Below are positions 1 to 7,533 of a DNA stretch of 12,508 bases, one piece after another. The DNA comes from Eubacterium sp. (GTDB taxonomy: Bacteria > Bacillota_A > Clostridia > Lachnospirales > Lachnospiraceae), in assembly GCA_017475785.1 (NCBI GenBank), contig JAFVEX010000037.1, positions 1-12,508 on the forward strand. The letters are read 5' to 3'. Each line of letters begins with the position of its first letter. Position 1 is the stretch's first letter. Below the pieces are notes generated by a model. That model did no database searches and was not told the DNA's origin. It saw only the letters and a list, made by a program, of their open reading frames with translations. The translations under genes and the position numbers were made by a program.

Positions 1-626
1 ATGACGATCGTCATCCCGTATTCGCGGTTTAGCCGCCGCACCAGTTCCAGAATTTCAATCTGATAGCGAATATCGAGATAGGTAGTCGGCTCATCTAGAA
101 ACAGGATTCCAGTACTCTGCGCGAGAGCCATCGCGATCCAGACACGCTGGCGCTGACCGCCGGAAAGCCGCGCGATCTCTCTGTCCCGGTATGCGGCGGT
201 GTCGGTAACTTCCATTGCCCACTCAATGGCTCGTGTGTCTTCCTCTATCTCATCCTGCATCAGACGAATATATGGCGTCCTTCCAAATGACACCAGCCGC
301 TCAACAGTTATGTCGTCCGCCGCAGTGTTATACTGATGGACAATTGAGACCTTACGGGCATATTCCCGGATATTCATATTCGCAATATTTTTGCCGCGCA
401 GAAAGATCTTCCCCCTGCCCGGGACAAGATTTTTGGTCATCAGCGAAAAAAGTGTGGATTTTCCGCATCCGTTGGCACCCATGATTGTCGTAATTCTTCC
501 CTTCGGAATCATCAGACTGACGTCCTTCAGAACAGGCCTCTGCTTCCCGTAGGCAAACGCAAGATTTCTGACTTCCATTTCCGGCAGTTCTGCCATTCCT
601 TCCGGCAGTTTTGTATTTTCAGCCAT
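1..626 (-). CDS. ABC transporter ATP-binding protein, FecE/BtuD type (heme/iron uptake), C-terminus cut by window edge
   Basis: This is the cytoplasmic ATPase that powers import through the neighbouring FecCD-type permease. The 208 visible residues contain a Walker A motif (GANGCGKST, about residues 50-58), a Q-loop region (VSIVHQYN, about 93-100), the ABC signature LSGGQRQRVWIAMALAQ (about 155-171) and Walker B with catalytic Glu (ILFLDEPTTYLD, about 175-186). The reading frame runs off position 1 just before the expected H-loop, so the gene is partial at the window edge and not broken. The ATG at 626 is preceded by AAAGGAG at good spacing. An in-frame ATG at 650 lacks such a site. The gap to the permease stop is 64 nt, consistent with one operon. 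The FecE-like ATPase family serves siderophores, cobalamin and heme; the heme assignment here comes from the IsdE-type binding protein two genes upstream. Confidence 0.93.
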   Translation of the reverse strand, partial: MAENTKLPEGMAELPEMEVRNLAFAYGKQRPVLKDVSLMIPKGRITTIMGANGCGKSTLFSLMTKNLVPGRGKIFLRGKNIANMNIREYARKVSIVHQYNTAADDITVERLVSFGRTPYIRLMQDEIEEDTRAIEWAMEVTDTAAYRDREIARLSGGQRQRVWIAMALAQSTGILFLDEPTTYLDIRYQIEILELVRRLNREYGMTIV

Positions 627-690
627 TACGGCTCCTTTCCAGACATCCATGACAGGCAGCTCCGAGATACATTCCTTCCCCATCCGGACT

Positions 691-1707
691 TCACTGATAT
701 TTCTTTGTGCGGCGAAGCAGAAAGACAAAGAACGGGCCGCCCACGACACTCATGCAGATCGCGGGGGATATTTCCGCCGGCGCGGCGATCGTCCTGCCGA
801 TCGTATCTGCCACCAGAAAAGCAAATGCGCCAAACAGCATAGAAAAAGGAATCAGCACTCTGTGTTCGCTGCCGACGAGAATTCTGCCGATATGCGGGAC
901 GATCAGTCCCAGAAAGCTGATGGCGCCGGCCACAGCGGTTGAAATGCTGGCCAGGCAGACCGCAATCAGCGAGAGCAGAAGTCTCGTCTGATTGACATTG
1001 ACGCCGAGACTCCTGGCAGTCCTGTCTTCCAGAGACAGGAGGTCGCACTTTCCCGAAAAGACGCAGGCCAGAATCAGGCCGGCCAGGGTGTAGGGAAACA
1101 GTGTCCGCACGTCATCCCAGGTTTTCATGCTGATGTTGCCGCTCGCGACAGCAACCATCCGCTCGATATTGCCGCCGGACAGCGCGTTGAACGTCTCTGT
1201 CAGTCCGGTAAACATCGCGTTGATCGCGACGCCGACCAGGATAATCCGCAGCGGGCTTAACCCGCCCTTCCAGGAGAGGCTGTAAACCAGAAAAAACGCG
1301 AACACGCCGCCCAGAAACGCGAACAGCGGCGTAAAGAAATACAGCTGAGGCAGCACCGCGATGCACAGAACTGTGACAAAGCTCGCGCCGCTGGAGATGC
1401 CGATGATGCCGGGATCGGCCAGCGGATTTTTGAGCACAGCCTGAAACAATGCGCCTGAGACGGCGACCCCTGCGCCTGAGAGCATGGCGATGATAATACG
1501 CGGAAAACGCAGGTCAAAAATGGTCGAAACCGTCTCGTTGTATTCAACGAACAAGCCTCTGACCAGCTCCCGCAAAGACACCTTCAGGCTGCCTGTGTTG
1601 ACCGCCAGGAAAAACATCCCCAGCAGCAGGCAGCTCATGACCACAAATGAAGCGATACGTCTGATCTGCCTGTGCCTGACCCGGATTTTATCTTCGTCTG
1701 TCCGCAT
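691..1707 (-). CDS. isdF: FecCD-family ABC transporter permease, IsdF-like (heme import)
   Basis: This 338-residue integral membrane permease has the usual length for the family. It should form the translocation channel as a dimer with the downstream ATPase. Strongly hydrophobic segments run throughout, starting at about residues 19-36. Family hallmarks are visible: the RFPRIIIAMLSGAGVAVSGA stretch (67-86) followed by QAVLKNPLADPGIIGISSGA (89-108), and the C-terminal block GAISFLGLIVPHIGRILVGS (261-280) with a PAEISPAICMSVVGGPFF segment (310-327). The ATG at 1707 follows CAGGAG at about 9 nt. The gene starts 82 nt after the isdE stop, and most of that gap is filled by two extra copies of a 29-bp repeat. 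Substrate is inferred from context: it could in principle be a siderophore permease, but the adjacent IsdE-type protein makes heme most likely. The symbol is by analogy with S. aureus IsdF. Confidence 0.85.
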   Translation of the reverse strand: MRTDEDKIRVRHRQIRRIASFVVMSCLLLGMFFLAVNTGSLKVSLRELVRGLFVEYNETVSTIFDLRFPRIIIAMLSGAGVAVSGALFQAVLKNPLADPGIIGISSGASFVTVLCIAVLPQLYFFTPLFAFLGGVFAFFLVYSLSWKGGLSPLRIILVGVAINAMFTGLTETFNALSGGNIERMVAVASGNISMKTWDDVRTLFPYTLAGLILACVFSGKCDLLSLEDRTARSLGVNVNQTRLLLSLIAVCLASISTAVAGAISFLGLIVPHIGRILVGSEHRVLIPFSMLFGAFAFLVADTIGRTIAAPAEISPAICMSVVGGPFFVFLLRRTKKYQ

Positions 1708-1732
1708 TGTATTCCGCTCCTGTCTGAATATT

Positions 1733-1819
1733 TAAGAATCTGTGCCGGCTGCTTCCGCCGCTAAGAATCTGTTCCGGCTGTTTCCGCGGTTAAGAAGCTG
1801 TTCCGGCTGCTTCCGCCGC
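1733..1819. repeat. 29-bp direct repeat, three tandem copies, spanning the isdE stop codon
   Basis: Three adjacent 29-bp units lie at 1733-1761, 1762-1790 and 1791-1819. They differ from each other at only a few positions, and each begins taagaa on the plus strand. The unit at 1791-1819 encodes the last residues of IsdE. The stop codon (1790-1792) straddles the junction with the next unit, so the other two copies lie in the isdE-isdF intercistronic gap. Each unit contains CGGC/GCCG arms on the minus strand that could form a small hairpin. They may have arisen by slippage and may affect mRNA stability between the binding protein and permease genes; that role is inferred. Confidence 0.85.
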
Positions 1820-3031
1820 TTTGACGGCTTTGTTGCTGTTCTCCTGTGCTTTCTGCTCATCGGCCTGATTCTCGGGATACAGAATCGGCTGCAGCTCATC
1901 CAGTGCGTCCGGATAATTAAATTTCACACTCATCCCGAAGTTTTCATACGTCAGGTCATATACGCGGCCGGACCTGACAGCTTCGAAATGTTTCCAGATA
2001 TCATTTGTCTCGAAGTCTTCCCGGAACATCTCAATCACCTGATCCGGCAGCGCATGCGCGCAGCGGAGGATCACATCCGGCTCCTTTGTTTTCATGTCCT
2101 CGGTATTGACCGTCAGAAATTCCTTTGTGGTTCCGGCGTAAACATTCTCTCCTCCCGCAAGCTCCACCAGGCTCCCGACGTAAGAATTTTCAGTCGCAAT
2201 GATATAGGATCCCGGGAGTCCCATCAGGATCAGCACCTTCGGCGCCTGCTTCCCTTCATTTTTTCTGCGGTATACCTCATAGAAATCCGTAAATTCATCG
2301 ACCAGCTTCTGTGCCTGCCCTTCCCGGTCAAAGATGTAACCCATCTCCTGAATGGATCTGTACATGCCCGGCACACTTCTGGTGTTGACAAACGCCCATT
2401 CCGAGCCGATCGCGTCGTATTTCGGCTGCAGATCTCCCTGCAGACTGACCGGGCTGAAAATCCAGTCCGGCTTCAGCGAGCTGACGATTTCCATATCCGG
2501 GCTCATCGCGGTACCGACTACTGTCACGTCCTGATACCACTTTGGAATCACTGAGATCGCGCTGGAACAGACGCCCACAAGATCCAGTTCCAGACGGTCG
2601 CAGATATCCGCCACTGCCGGCGAGGTCGCAATCAGTCTCGGCGCGCGGCCCAGCCCTTCCACCAGTGCTCTGGCAGCCTCCACTGCATCCAGCTCTGATG
2701 GATTCTTTACCGCCAGCAGCTCATTTACGATCTCGCTTGATGAGCTGCGCGTGTTGTCAAACCCTCCAGCGTTTGCGGTTCCGGAGACAGCGGCGTTCGC
2801 GGCTCCGGAAACGGCAGCGTTCACGGTTCCGGAGACAGCGGCTTTCGTAGTTCCAGAAACAGCGGCATTCGCGGCTCCGGAAACAGAAGCATTCGCGCTG
2901 CGCGCCCCGCAAAACACAAAGAACATCGCAAAAAGACCGATTATCAATCTGGCGCTGTATCTCAGGCACCTGCCCGAATCCGCTCCGGATCTGCCATCTT
3001 TCTTATTCATTATAAAGGTCATCATAATCAT
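1790..3031 (-). CDS. isdE: Heme-binding ABC transporter substrate-binding protein, IsdE-type
   Basis: This extracellular, membrane-proximal heme receptor delivers heme to the permease. Numbering starts at the ATG at 3031 (413 residues). The binding-protein fold covers about 128-388. Segments such as ILMGLPGSYIIATENSYVGS, VELAGGENVYAG, AHALPDQVIEMF and NDIWKHFEAV closely resemble S. aureus IsdE. The IsdE heme ligands Met78 and His229 have clear counterparts: Met176 in VGTAMSPDMEIV and His326 in RCAHALPDQV. A hydrophobic signal segment lies at about 28-40. The only Cys beside it is preceded by Phe (FVFCG), so there is no proper lipobox, and ANA before Ser49 looks like a signal peptidase I site. 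Five 8-residue Ala/Val/Ser/Gly repeats follow (about 49-88). The ATG at 3031 is chosen because AAAGGA lies 5 nt upstream; it overlaps the previous gene by 29 nt. An ATG at 3010 (MNKKDG) is a credible alternative. Confidence 0.9.
   Translation of the reverse strand: MIMMTFIMNKKDGRSGADSGRCLRYSARLIIGLFAMFFVFCGARSANASVSGAANAAVSGTTKAAVSGTVNAAVSGAANAAVSGTANAGGFDNTRSSSSEIVNELLAVKNPSELDAVEAARALVEGLGRAPRLIATSPAVADICDRLELDLVGVCSSAISVIPKWYQDVTVVGTAMSPDMEIVSSLKPDWIFSPVSLQGDLQPKYDAIGSEWAFVNTRSVPGMYRSIQEMGYIFDREGQAQKLVDEFTDFYEVYRRKNEGKQAPKVLILMGLPGSYIIATENSYVGSLVELAGGENVYAGTTKEFLTVNTEDMKTKEPDVILRCAHALPDQVIEMFREDFETNDIWKHFEAVRSGRVYDLTYENFGMSVKFNYPDALDELQPILYPENQADEQKAQENSNKAVKAAEAAGTAS
2778..2897. repeat. 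24-bp in-frame tandem repeat, five copies, in the isdE N-terminal linker
   Basis: Five contiguous 24-bp units (2778-2801, 2802-2825, 2826-2849, 2850-2873, 2874-2897) vary at a few bases each. A partial unit lies beside them at about 2769-2777. They encode 8-residue blocks of the form AAVSGxxN just after the predicted signal peptide of IsdE. The length is a multiple of three, so copy-number change would lengthen or shorten the linker without a frameshift. Confidence 0.9.
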
Positions 3032-4115
3032 CGGGATCCTTTCCCGCGCCTGAGCCGGTTTTTTTTCGGAATACATACAGGATTCCGGCACCTGCAAGCA
3101 TCAGGATTCCCCCAATGAGGACGCCTGATACCACATTGATCAAAATCTGCTCACCAACTGAACGTGCCTGCACGTTTGGCTGAGCTGCATCCGCAGATCC
3201 TTCCTCACTGCCGCTGCTCTGATCCATGCCGTTATTCTCACTTCTCCCGGAATCTGATGTATCTGTATTTGATTTTTCCGTAGACAGACTCAGCCCCGCC
3301 TGTCTGTCTACTCCTCCGTCTGTACCGTCCTGTACAGTGCTCTGGCTCTGCTCCGCTGATTCGTCTGTGCCATCCTGCGGTGTGCTCCGGCTCTGCTCCG
3401 CTGATTCGCCCGTGCCATCCTGTGATGTGCTCTGTCTCTGCTCCGCTGGTGTCTGGCCTGCGGTCTGCTGACCAGCGTCATTCTGCCTGTCCGCACCGGT
3501 CTGCTGACCAGCGTCGTTTTGCCTATCCGCCCCGGTCTGCTCTTCCCGGGAAGGCGCCGTGACCATCGTGGCTTTCATGCTGCCTGCCCCCTCTGTTCCG
3601 GATTCTGCGTAATTGTCCGGATAGAAGTAGTAGACGACACTTCTCCCCATCGGAGTCACCATCATCGTGCCGCGAACAACACACTGATCAGAAGGAACTT
3701 CCATCGTAATATCCCATGTTTTCCCGTTATTGTCAGTTCCCTCACCTGTTATTCCGATCGGAGGATCTGTCCATTCGGTATCACCCCACTGCTGCACCTG
3801 AAATGTGTGATCCGTTGTATAATCCACAAGTGAAAGACGCATGGTAAGATAATACTTCCCGCTGTCTGTAACCTCGAGCATGCCTTCTGTACTGACACAG
3901 CCCTCCACCATTCCCTGGCCTGTCGCGTAGGCGGCTTCGCCGCCGGCATCTTCGATTACGCCGCTGACGGGATGCCTGTAACAGGGATGAATGGTACAGG
4001 CGTATACACGGCCGGACGCCGCGCGCACACCGGCGGCACCAAGCCAGAGTGACACAATAAAAGCGGCCACGGCTGCCAGTATTGCGATACCTGTGTTTCT
4101 CCTGTTTCTTATCAC
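3003..4115 (-). CDS. Membrane-anchored heme-binding protein with Shp-like domain
   Basis: This 370-residue surface protein probably passes heme from the NEAT protein to IsdE, as streptococcal Shp does for HtsA. It has a signal peptide (about 1-33, hydrophobic 9-29). An N-terminal domain at about 34-168 resembles the Shp heme-binding fold seen in clostridial proteins. A low-complexity Ser/Thr/Gln/Asp linker follows (about 185-315) with tandem repeats. A transmembrane anchor spans about 324-349, followed by a short basic then acidic tail (YDDLYNE). The folded domain has four Cys (40, 45, 73, 145) and several Met (including 69, 79, 92, 151, 152, 156); Shp binds heme through two Met. The start is GTG at 4115, with GAGG 8 nt upstream. 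It overlaps the previous stop as GTGA (4 nt), pointing to translational coupling. The domain call rests on recognition, not on a profile search. Confidence 0.75.
   Translation of the reverse strand: MIRNRRNTGIAILAAVAAFIVSLWLGAAGVRAASGRVYACTIHPCYRHPVSGVIEDAGGEAAYATGQGMVEGCVSTEGMLEVTDSGKYYLTMRLSLVDYTTDHTFQVQQWGDTEWTDPPIGITGEGTDNNGKTWDITMEVPSDQCVVRGTMMVTPMGRSVVYYFYPDNYAESGTEGAGSMKATMVTAPSREEQTGADRQNDAGQQTGADRQNDAGQQTAGQTPAEQRQSTSQDGTGESAEQSRSTPQDGTDESAEQSQSTVQDGTDGGVDRQAGLSLSTEKSNTDTSDSGRSENNGMDQSSGSEEGSADAAQPNVQARSVGEQILINVVSGVLIGGILMLAGAGILYVFRKKTGSGAGKDPDDYDDLYNE
3297..3431. repeat. 45-bp tandem repeat, three copies, in the Shp-like gene linker
   Basis: Three 15-residue units (residues 229-243, 244-258, 259-273) share the pattern STxQDGTxESAEQS, the last copy being the most diverged. 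They form part of the flexible stalk between the heme-binding domain and the transmembrane anchor. Confidence 0.75.
3468..3539. repeat. 36-bp tandem duplication in the Shp-like gene linker
   Basis: Two adjacent copies encode the 12-residue unit QTGADRQNDAGQ (residues 193-204 and 205-216). Identity is perfect at protein level and nearly so in DNA. The duplication lies in the same stalk as the 45-bp repeats. Confidence 0.8.
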
Positions 4116-7100
4116 GGCTTTTTCCTCAATCTGCCCGGCACAAGAATTTTTCTTCTCCGCAATTCATTCAGAATCAGTCCCGCGATGATGACCGGCGTGC
4201 CGATTCCCATTGGCTTTGCCATCTTCCGAAGCGGCGGTTCCGGCGTTTCCTCCGCCTCATCGGCAGTTCCAGCTTGGTCAGAGACCGTCTCTTCTTCGCT
4301 GCCCTCTGCCTCTGATGCTGACGATGCGCTGTATGTGCTTTCCCCGCCGGTTCCGGCGTCCGCGTCCGGGCTGTCCAGACTTCCAAGACCGCTAAGCGCG
4401 CTCTCACCGGCCCCTTCGCTCTCGTCATCTTCTTCATCCGCGTCCGGGGCATCCACGGAGGATTCCTCCAGATCTTCTTCATCCGGCAGGGAGCCCTCCA
4501 GCGTAGAACCTCCAAGCGGCGAGCCGCCTGAAGCCGCCCCGGCTGAAGACGTCCCTGTGCTGCTTCCTGTACTCCCGGCACTGGCTGTACTTCCGGGCAG
4601 CGAACTTCTCCCAGAAGAGGTACCGGATGTCCCCGCGGAGGTACCCGAATTCCCCGCCGATGCTGCTGTACCGCCGGATGAGGCCGAGAAACCTGTCGTC
4701 ACACTGTTCAGATCCAGCTTCAGGAATACCGGCTGGGTTCCGGTTCCGGCGGAGATCGATTCCATGATCGGCACAAATACCTGCAGCGGAACGAACCCGT
4801 CCTGCATAGCCTCCGGAATCAGCGGAACAGTCACTGTCTTCGGATAATCCGTCCCGAGGTTATCCTTCAGCCTGTTTCCGGACGCGTCCGTCTGGTACGA
4901 CTCCACGGCCGCCTCGGCAAGTGAACCCTGCGGACTTCCGTTGCCGTCAAGGGTATATCCGCTCTGGAAGTAGCGAAGTTTTCCCAGATATCCAAGCATA
5001 TTATTGATCTGAAGTCCGCGGAATTCGATCGTGACCGCATACGCGCCGCCAGAAACTGTCAGCTTTATGGCGTGGTTAATCGCGTCGTTCGACATCGAGG
5101 CGGTCTGCCTGTCAATTTTGACCATGCTTCCGGTGATTGTATACTCCCCGTCTGCCAGCGAACGAAAATCTGCCTTCTGCCCTGTACCGGCGGCATTCTG
5201 TGACCCTGAGCCCGCCGCTGTGCTTCCGGACGTGGTTTTCGAGGAGGCTGCCTTCTTACCAGTTGTCTTTTTTGCGCTCGATTTTGTGGTTTTTGTATTT
5301 TTTTTGCTGCCGGAGCCGGACTTACTGCCTGTTTTCGCTTTACTGCCGGACTTGGAGGCCGTTTTCTTCTTCAGCGCTTTGATGGCGGCGTTGATTTTTG
5401 CCGTCTGTGCGTCTACCTGTTTCTGCGTGGCATTGCTTTTTTTGTACACCTTATTTGCCGCCGTCTTTACCTTCTTCAGCTTCGCAAGCGATGCTTTTGT
5501 ATAGAGCGACGTTTTTTTCAGGCGTGCATTGGCTTTTTTGATGGCTGCCGCCAGTTTCTTTTTATTTGCCGTTATTTTTTTCAGTGCCTTGATCGCGGCG
5601 TTGATCTTTTTTGTCTGCGCGTCTGTCTGCTCCTGCGTAGACGTGTACTCCTCATAGACAATGCTGCCGGCTTTGCGCGCGGCTTTCAGATTCTTCAGGG
5701 ATGCCGCGGTGTATACCGATGTTTTCACCAGATATTTGTCTGCTTTCGCGATCGCAGCTGACAGCTTCGTTTTGTCGGCAGCTGCCCGGATGGAAAACAT
5801 CGTGCAGATATGGTTCAGTGCGTCGACTGTCGCGTCAATCTCTTTCTGCGTGATATTCATATCGTCCACAGCGGCTTCTCCTGACTCTGCCGCGGCAGTA
5901 ATCAGCTGCTTCTCCGCCTCGGTACAGGACTTGCTGACCTTGCCGGAGCTCATGGCTGTCAGCCAGGAGCGAATGAGGTTCGTTTTTTCCTTCAGAACCG
6001 TGCGGTCTGTATCCGTTCCGGAAATCTGCTTCATTGTATCCCAGTCGATTTCCAGCTTTGCAAACTGGGTTCCGCTTCCTGCCGAGATGGACTCCATGAC
6101 AGAGACATACACCTGAACATAGAAGCTGCTCTGGGAAAAATCGACAGGCATTGTTACAACATGCGGATATTTTTTCCCGCGCATCGACGGATCCAGTCCC
6201 GTTTTCGGATCATTGTAATCGTCGACCAGCTCATACCATGACGCGACAGGACACGCAGCAGGTGTCTCCTTCGCGGGAACAGATGATCCGGTATATCCCG
6301 GAAAATAGTTCAGCTTTCCGAGATAACCCGTAAAGGAGATGGAGCCCAGCTTTGCCGTCAGGGCAGTGAACTCAATCCGCAGAACTGGCTTTCCGCCGGT
6401 CACAATTACCTGAAACGGCTTTTTGAGCGCGTCGTTTCCCATTGAAGACTGACCTGCAGACGTCGCGTGCATCAGCCTGCCGCTCACCGTGTAGGTTCCG
6501 TCGTAGTTTCCTGACTGTGCTTTTTTTAGCGCTGACTCCGAAGATTCTTTTGTCATCAGCGCGGTAAACGTGCAGACGAGAAGCTTTTCTGCCTGTGAAA
6601 GCTGTGAATCCTGCGCGCTTTTATCCGCTGACACAGACTCCGCCGCCTTTATTGCCGCGCGGAACAGCGCGGCACTCTTTACCGTGTACCCGCTGAGGTC
6701 TCTTGATTTTGCGTCCTTGATGGTTGCGTTCAGGTTCGCCCTGGCAGAATCTGTCTTTGCTGCAGGGGTCGGCGTGGGGGTCGGGGCCGCGGTTGCATCT
6801 GAAGTCGGAGTACCGGACTGCGCTCCGGCGGTGTCTGATGCCTGGGAAGCGGACTGTGTACCTGCCCCATCTGAGGTCTGGACAGATGACTGCGTTCCCG
6901 CCCCATCTGAGGTCTGGGCAGATGACTGCGTTCCCGCCCCATCTGAGGTCTGGGCAGATGACTGTGTACCCGCCGTGTCAGAGGTCTGAGAACCAGGCTC
7001 GCTTCCGGACAGAGCCGGAGACATGGACGCGCCGGACACCCCGCCGGAATCGGATGCCGGGGCTGTGGATTGTGCCGGATCTTCAGCATCTGCCAGAGGC

Positions 7101-7492
7101 GCGCCCTGATCTTCCGCTTCGGAAGACATTCCGGCTCCGTCAGCCGTCTGATCAGACGCACCTGCCTGTACTCCGTCAGATACCTGCGGCGTCTCATCAT
7201 TCTGAGATCCCGCGGCGGCCTCCTTATTACTTTCCGCCTCCATATCCGGCGCCGGATCGGACTGTTCCGGGTTTTCTTCCGCTGAACCGGACTGCGTCTG
7301 CTGGCTGTACGCAGAATCATCAGCAGATAGCTCATGCTCAGGATCTGTCATTCCGTCTTCTGCCTGTGAATAGCCGGCTGTTTTCTGCCTGCCGGGAGCT
7401 TCCTCCACCTCCATACCACGTACCGGGGCAGATATTGTAAAAATAATTGTGGCAGCCAAAAAGACTGCCGCTGCTTTTTTCAGATTGATCAT
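4112..7492 (-). CDS. Large surface protein with two NEAT heme-binding domains and four FIVAR-like repeats
   Basis: This is the likely outermost heme receptor of the operon (1126 residues from the ATG at 7492). Order: signal peptide (about 1-26); acidic Ser/Thr/Gln-rich stalk with 12-residue repeats (about 30-245); FIVAR-like module (about 250-312); NEAT-1 (about 330-493); three more FIVAR-like modules (about 494-566, 573-639, 642-709), the last two Lys-rich and nearly duplicate; basic Lys/Ser/Thr linker (709-757); NEAT-2 (about 780-934); Gly/Ser then Asp/Glu-rich segment; short hydrophobic stretch (about 1096-1110) and Arg/Lys tail. NEAT hallmarks are DGTYTV/DGEYTI starts, an SSM or ASM helix, and in NEAT-1 a YVQVY (YxxxY) motif. 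No LPXTG motif is present. An ATG at 7501 is possible, but the GGAG lies only 2 nt from it; spacing to 7492 (11 nt) is more workable. It is the first gene after its own promoter. Confidence 0.8.
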   Translation of the reverse strand: MINLKKAAAVFLAATIIFTISAPVRGMEVEEAPGRQKTAGYSQAEDGMTDPEHELSADDSAYSQQTQSGSAEENPEQSDPAPDMEAESNKEAAAGSQNDETPQVSDGVQAGASDQTADGAGMSSEAEDQGAPLADAEDPAQSTAPASDSGGVSGASMSPALSGSEPGSQTSDTAGTQSSAQTSDGAGTQSSAQTSDGAGTQSSVQTSDGAGTQSASQASDTAGAQSGTPTSDATAAPTPTPTPAAKTDSARANLNATIKDAKSRDLSGYTVKSAALFRAAIKAAESVSADKSAQDSQLSQAEKLLVCTFTALMTKESSESALKKAQSGNYDGTYTVSGRLMHATSAGQSSMGNDALKKPFQVIVTGGKPVLRIEFTALTAKLGSISFTGYLGKLNYFPGYTGSSVPAKETPAACPVASWYELVDDYNDPKTGLDPSMRGKKYPHVVTMPVDFSQSSFYVQVYVSVMESISAGSGTQFAKLEIDWDTMKQISGTDTDRTVLKEKTNLIRSWLTAMSSGKVSKSCTEAEKQLITAAAESGEAAVDDMNITQKEIDATVDALNHICTMFSIRAAADKTKLSAAIAKADKYLVKTSVYTAASLKNLKAARKAGSIVYEEYTSTQEQTDAQTKKINAAIKALKKITANKKKLAAAIKKANARLKKTSLYTKASLAKLKKVKTAANKVYKKSNATQKQVDAQTAKINAAIKALKKKTASKSGSKAKTGSKSGSGSKKNTKTTKSSAKKTTGKKAASSKTTSGSTAAGSGSQNAAGTGQKADFRSLADGEYTITGSMVKIDRQTASMSNDAINHAIKLTVSGGAYAVTIEFRGLQINNMLGYLGKLRYFQSGYTLDGNGSPQGSLAEAAVESYQTDASGNRLKDNLGTDYPKTVTVPLIPEAMQDGFVPLQVFVPIMESISAGTGTQPVFLKLDLNSVTTGFSASSGGTAASAGNSGTSAGTSGTSSGRSSLPGSTASAGSTGSSTGTSSAGAASGGSPLGGSTLEGSLPDEEDLEESSVDAPDADEEDDESEGAGESALSGLGSLDSPDADAGTGGESTYSASSASEAEGSEEETVSDQAGTADEAEETPEPPLRKMAKPMGIGTPVIIAGLILNELRRRKILVPGRLRKKP
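6815..6994. repeat. 36-bp in-frame tandem repeat, about five copies, in the NEAT protein stalk
   Basis: Five 12-residue units of the type SAQTSDGAGTQS lie in the N-terminal stalk. The central copies are almost identical in DNA and the outer ones diverge; a degenerate sixth copy leads into a Thr-Pro run (TPTPTP). They probably form a flexible, possibly glycosylated spacer. Their near-identity suggests recent expansion. Confidence 0.85.
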
Positions 7493-7511
7493 TGCGCGCA
7501 TTTCTCCACTT

Positions 7512-7529
7512 TTAGTTAGTGAGTTCTAA
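7512..7529. promoter_or_regulatory. Possible DtxR/IdeR-type metalloregulator operator
   Basis: The 18-bp element ttagttagtgagttctaa has outer TTAG/CTAA arms and a TTAGTTAG half like the DtxR/IdeR consensus TTAGGTTAGCCTAACCTAA. The inner half-sites are not symmetric. It begins just downstream of the -10 box and covers the expected transcription start, where a bound repressor would block initiation. The match is imperfect, so this is a hypothesis supported mainly by position and by the heme-uptake genes behind it. Confidence 0.35.
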
Positions 7530-7533
7530 TCCA

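Noticed and set aside
318..323. Active diguanylate cyclase signature in GdpP (residue numbers)
   Set aside because: The GGDEF motif is replaced by GRGGDQ, as in other GdpP proteins, so cyclase activity is not expected.
626..1048. Minus-strand 140-codon open frame overlapping the permease
   Set aside because: It lies in another frame inside the permease gene, is Arg/Ser-rich and shows no domain; it is a coding shadow.
1742..2554. Plus-strand 270-codon open frame opposite isdE
   Set aside because: It is antisense to a clearly recognised gene, starts in the 29-bp repeats and has no credible domain.
2750..2900. CRISPR-like array
   Set aside because: The units are contiguous 24-bp in-frame coding repeats with no unique spacers.
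4185..4847. Plus-strand 220-codon open frame opposite the NEAT gene
   Set aside because: Its Ser/Ala/Pro/Val-rich sequence mirrors the low-complexity Gly/Ser/Asp/Glu coding on the other strand; no ribosome binding site or domain supports it.
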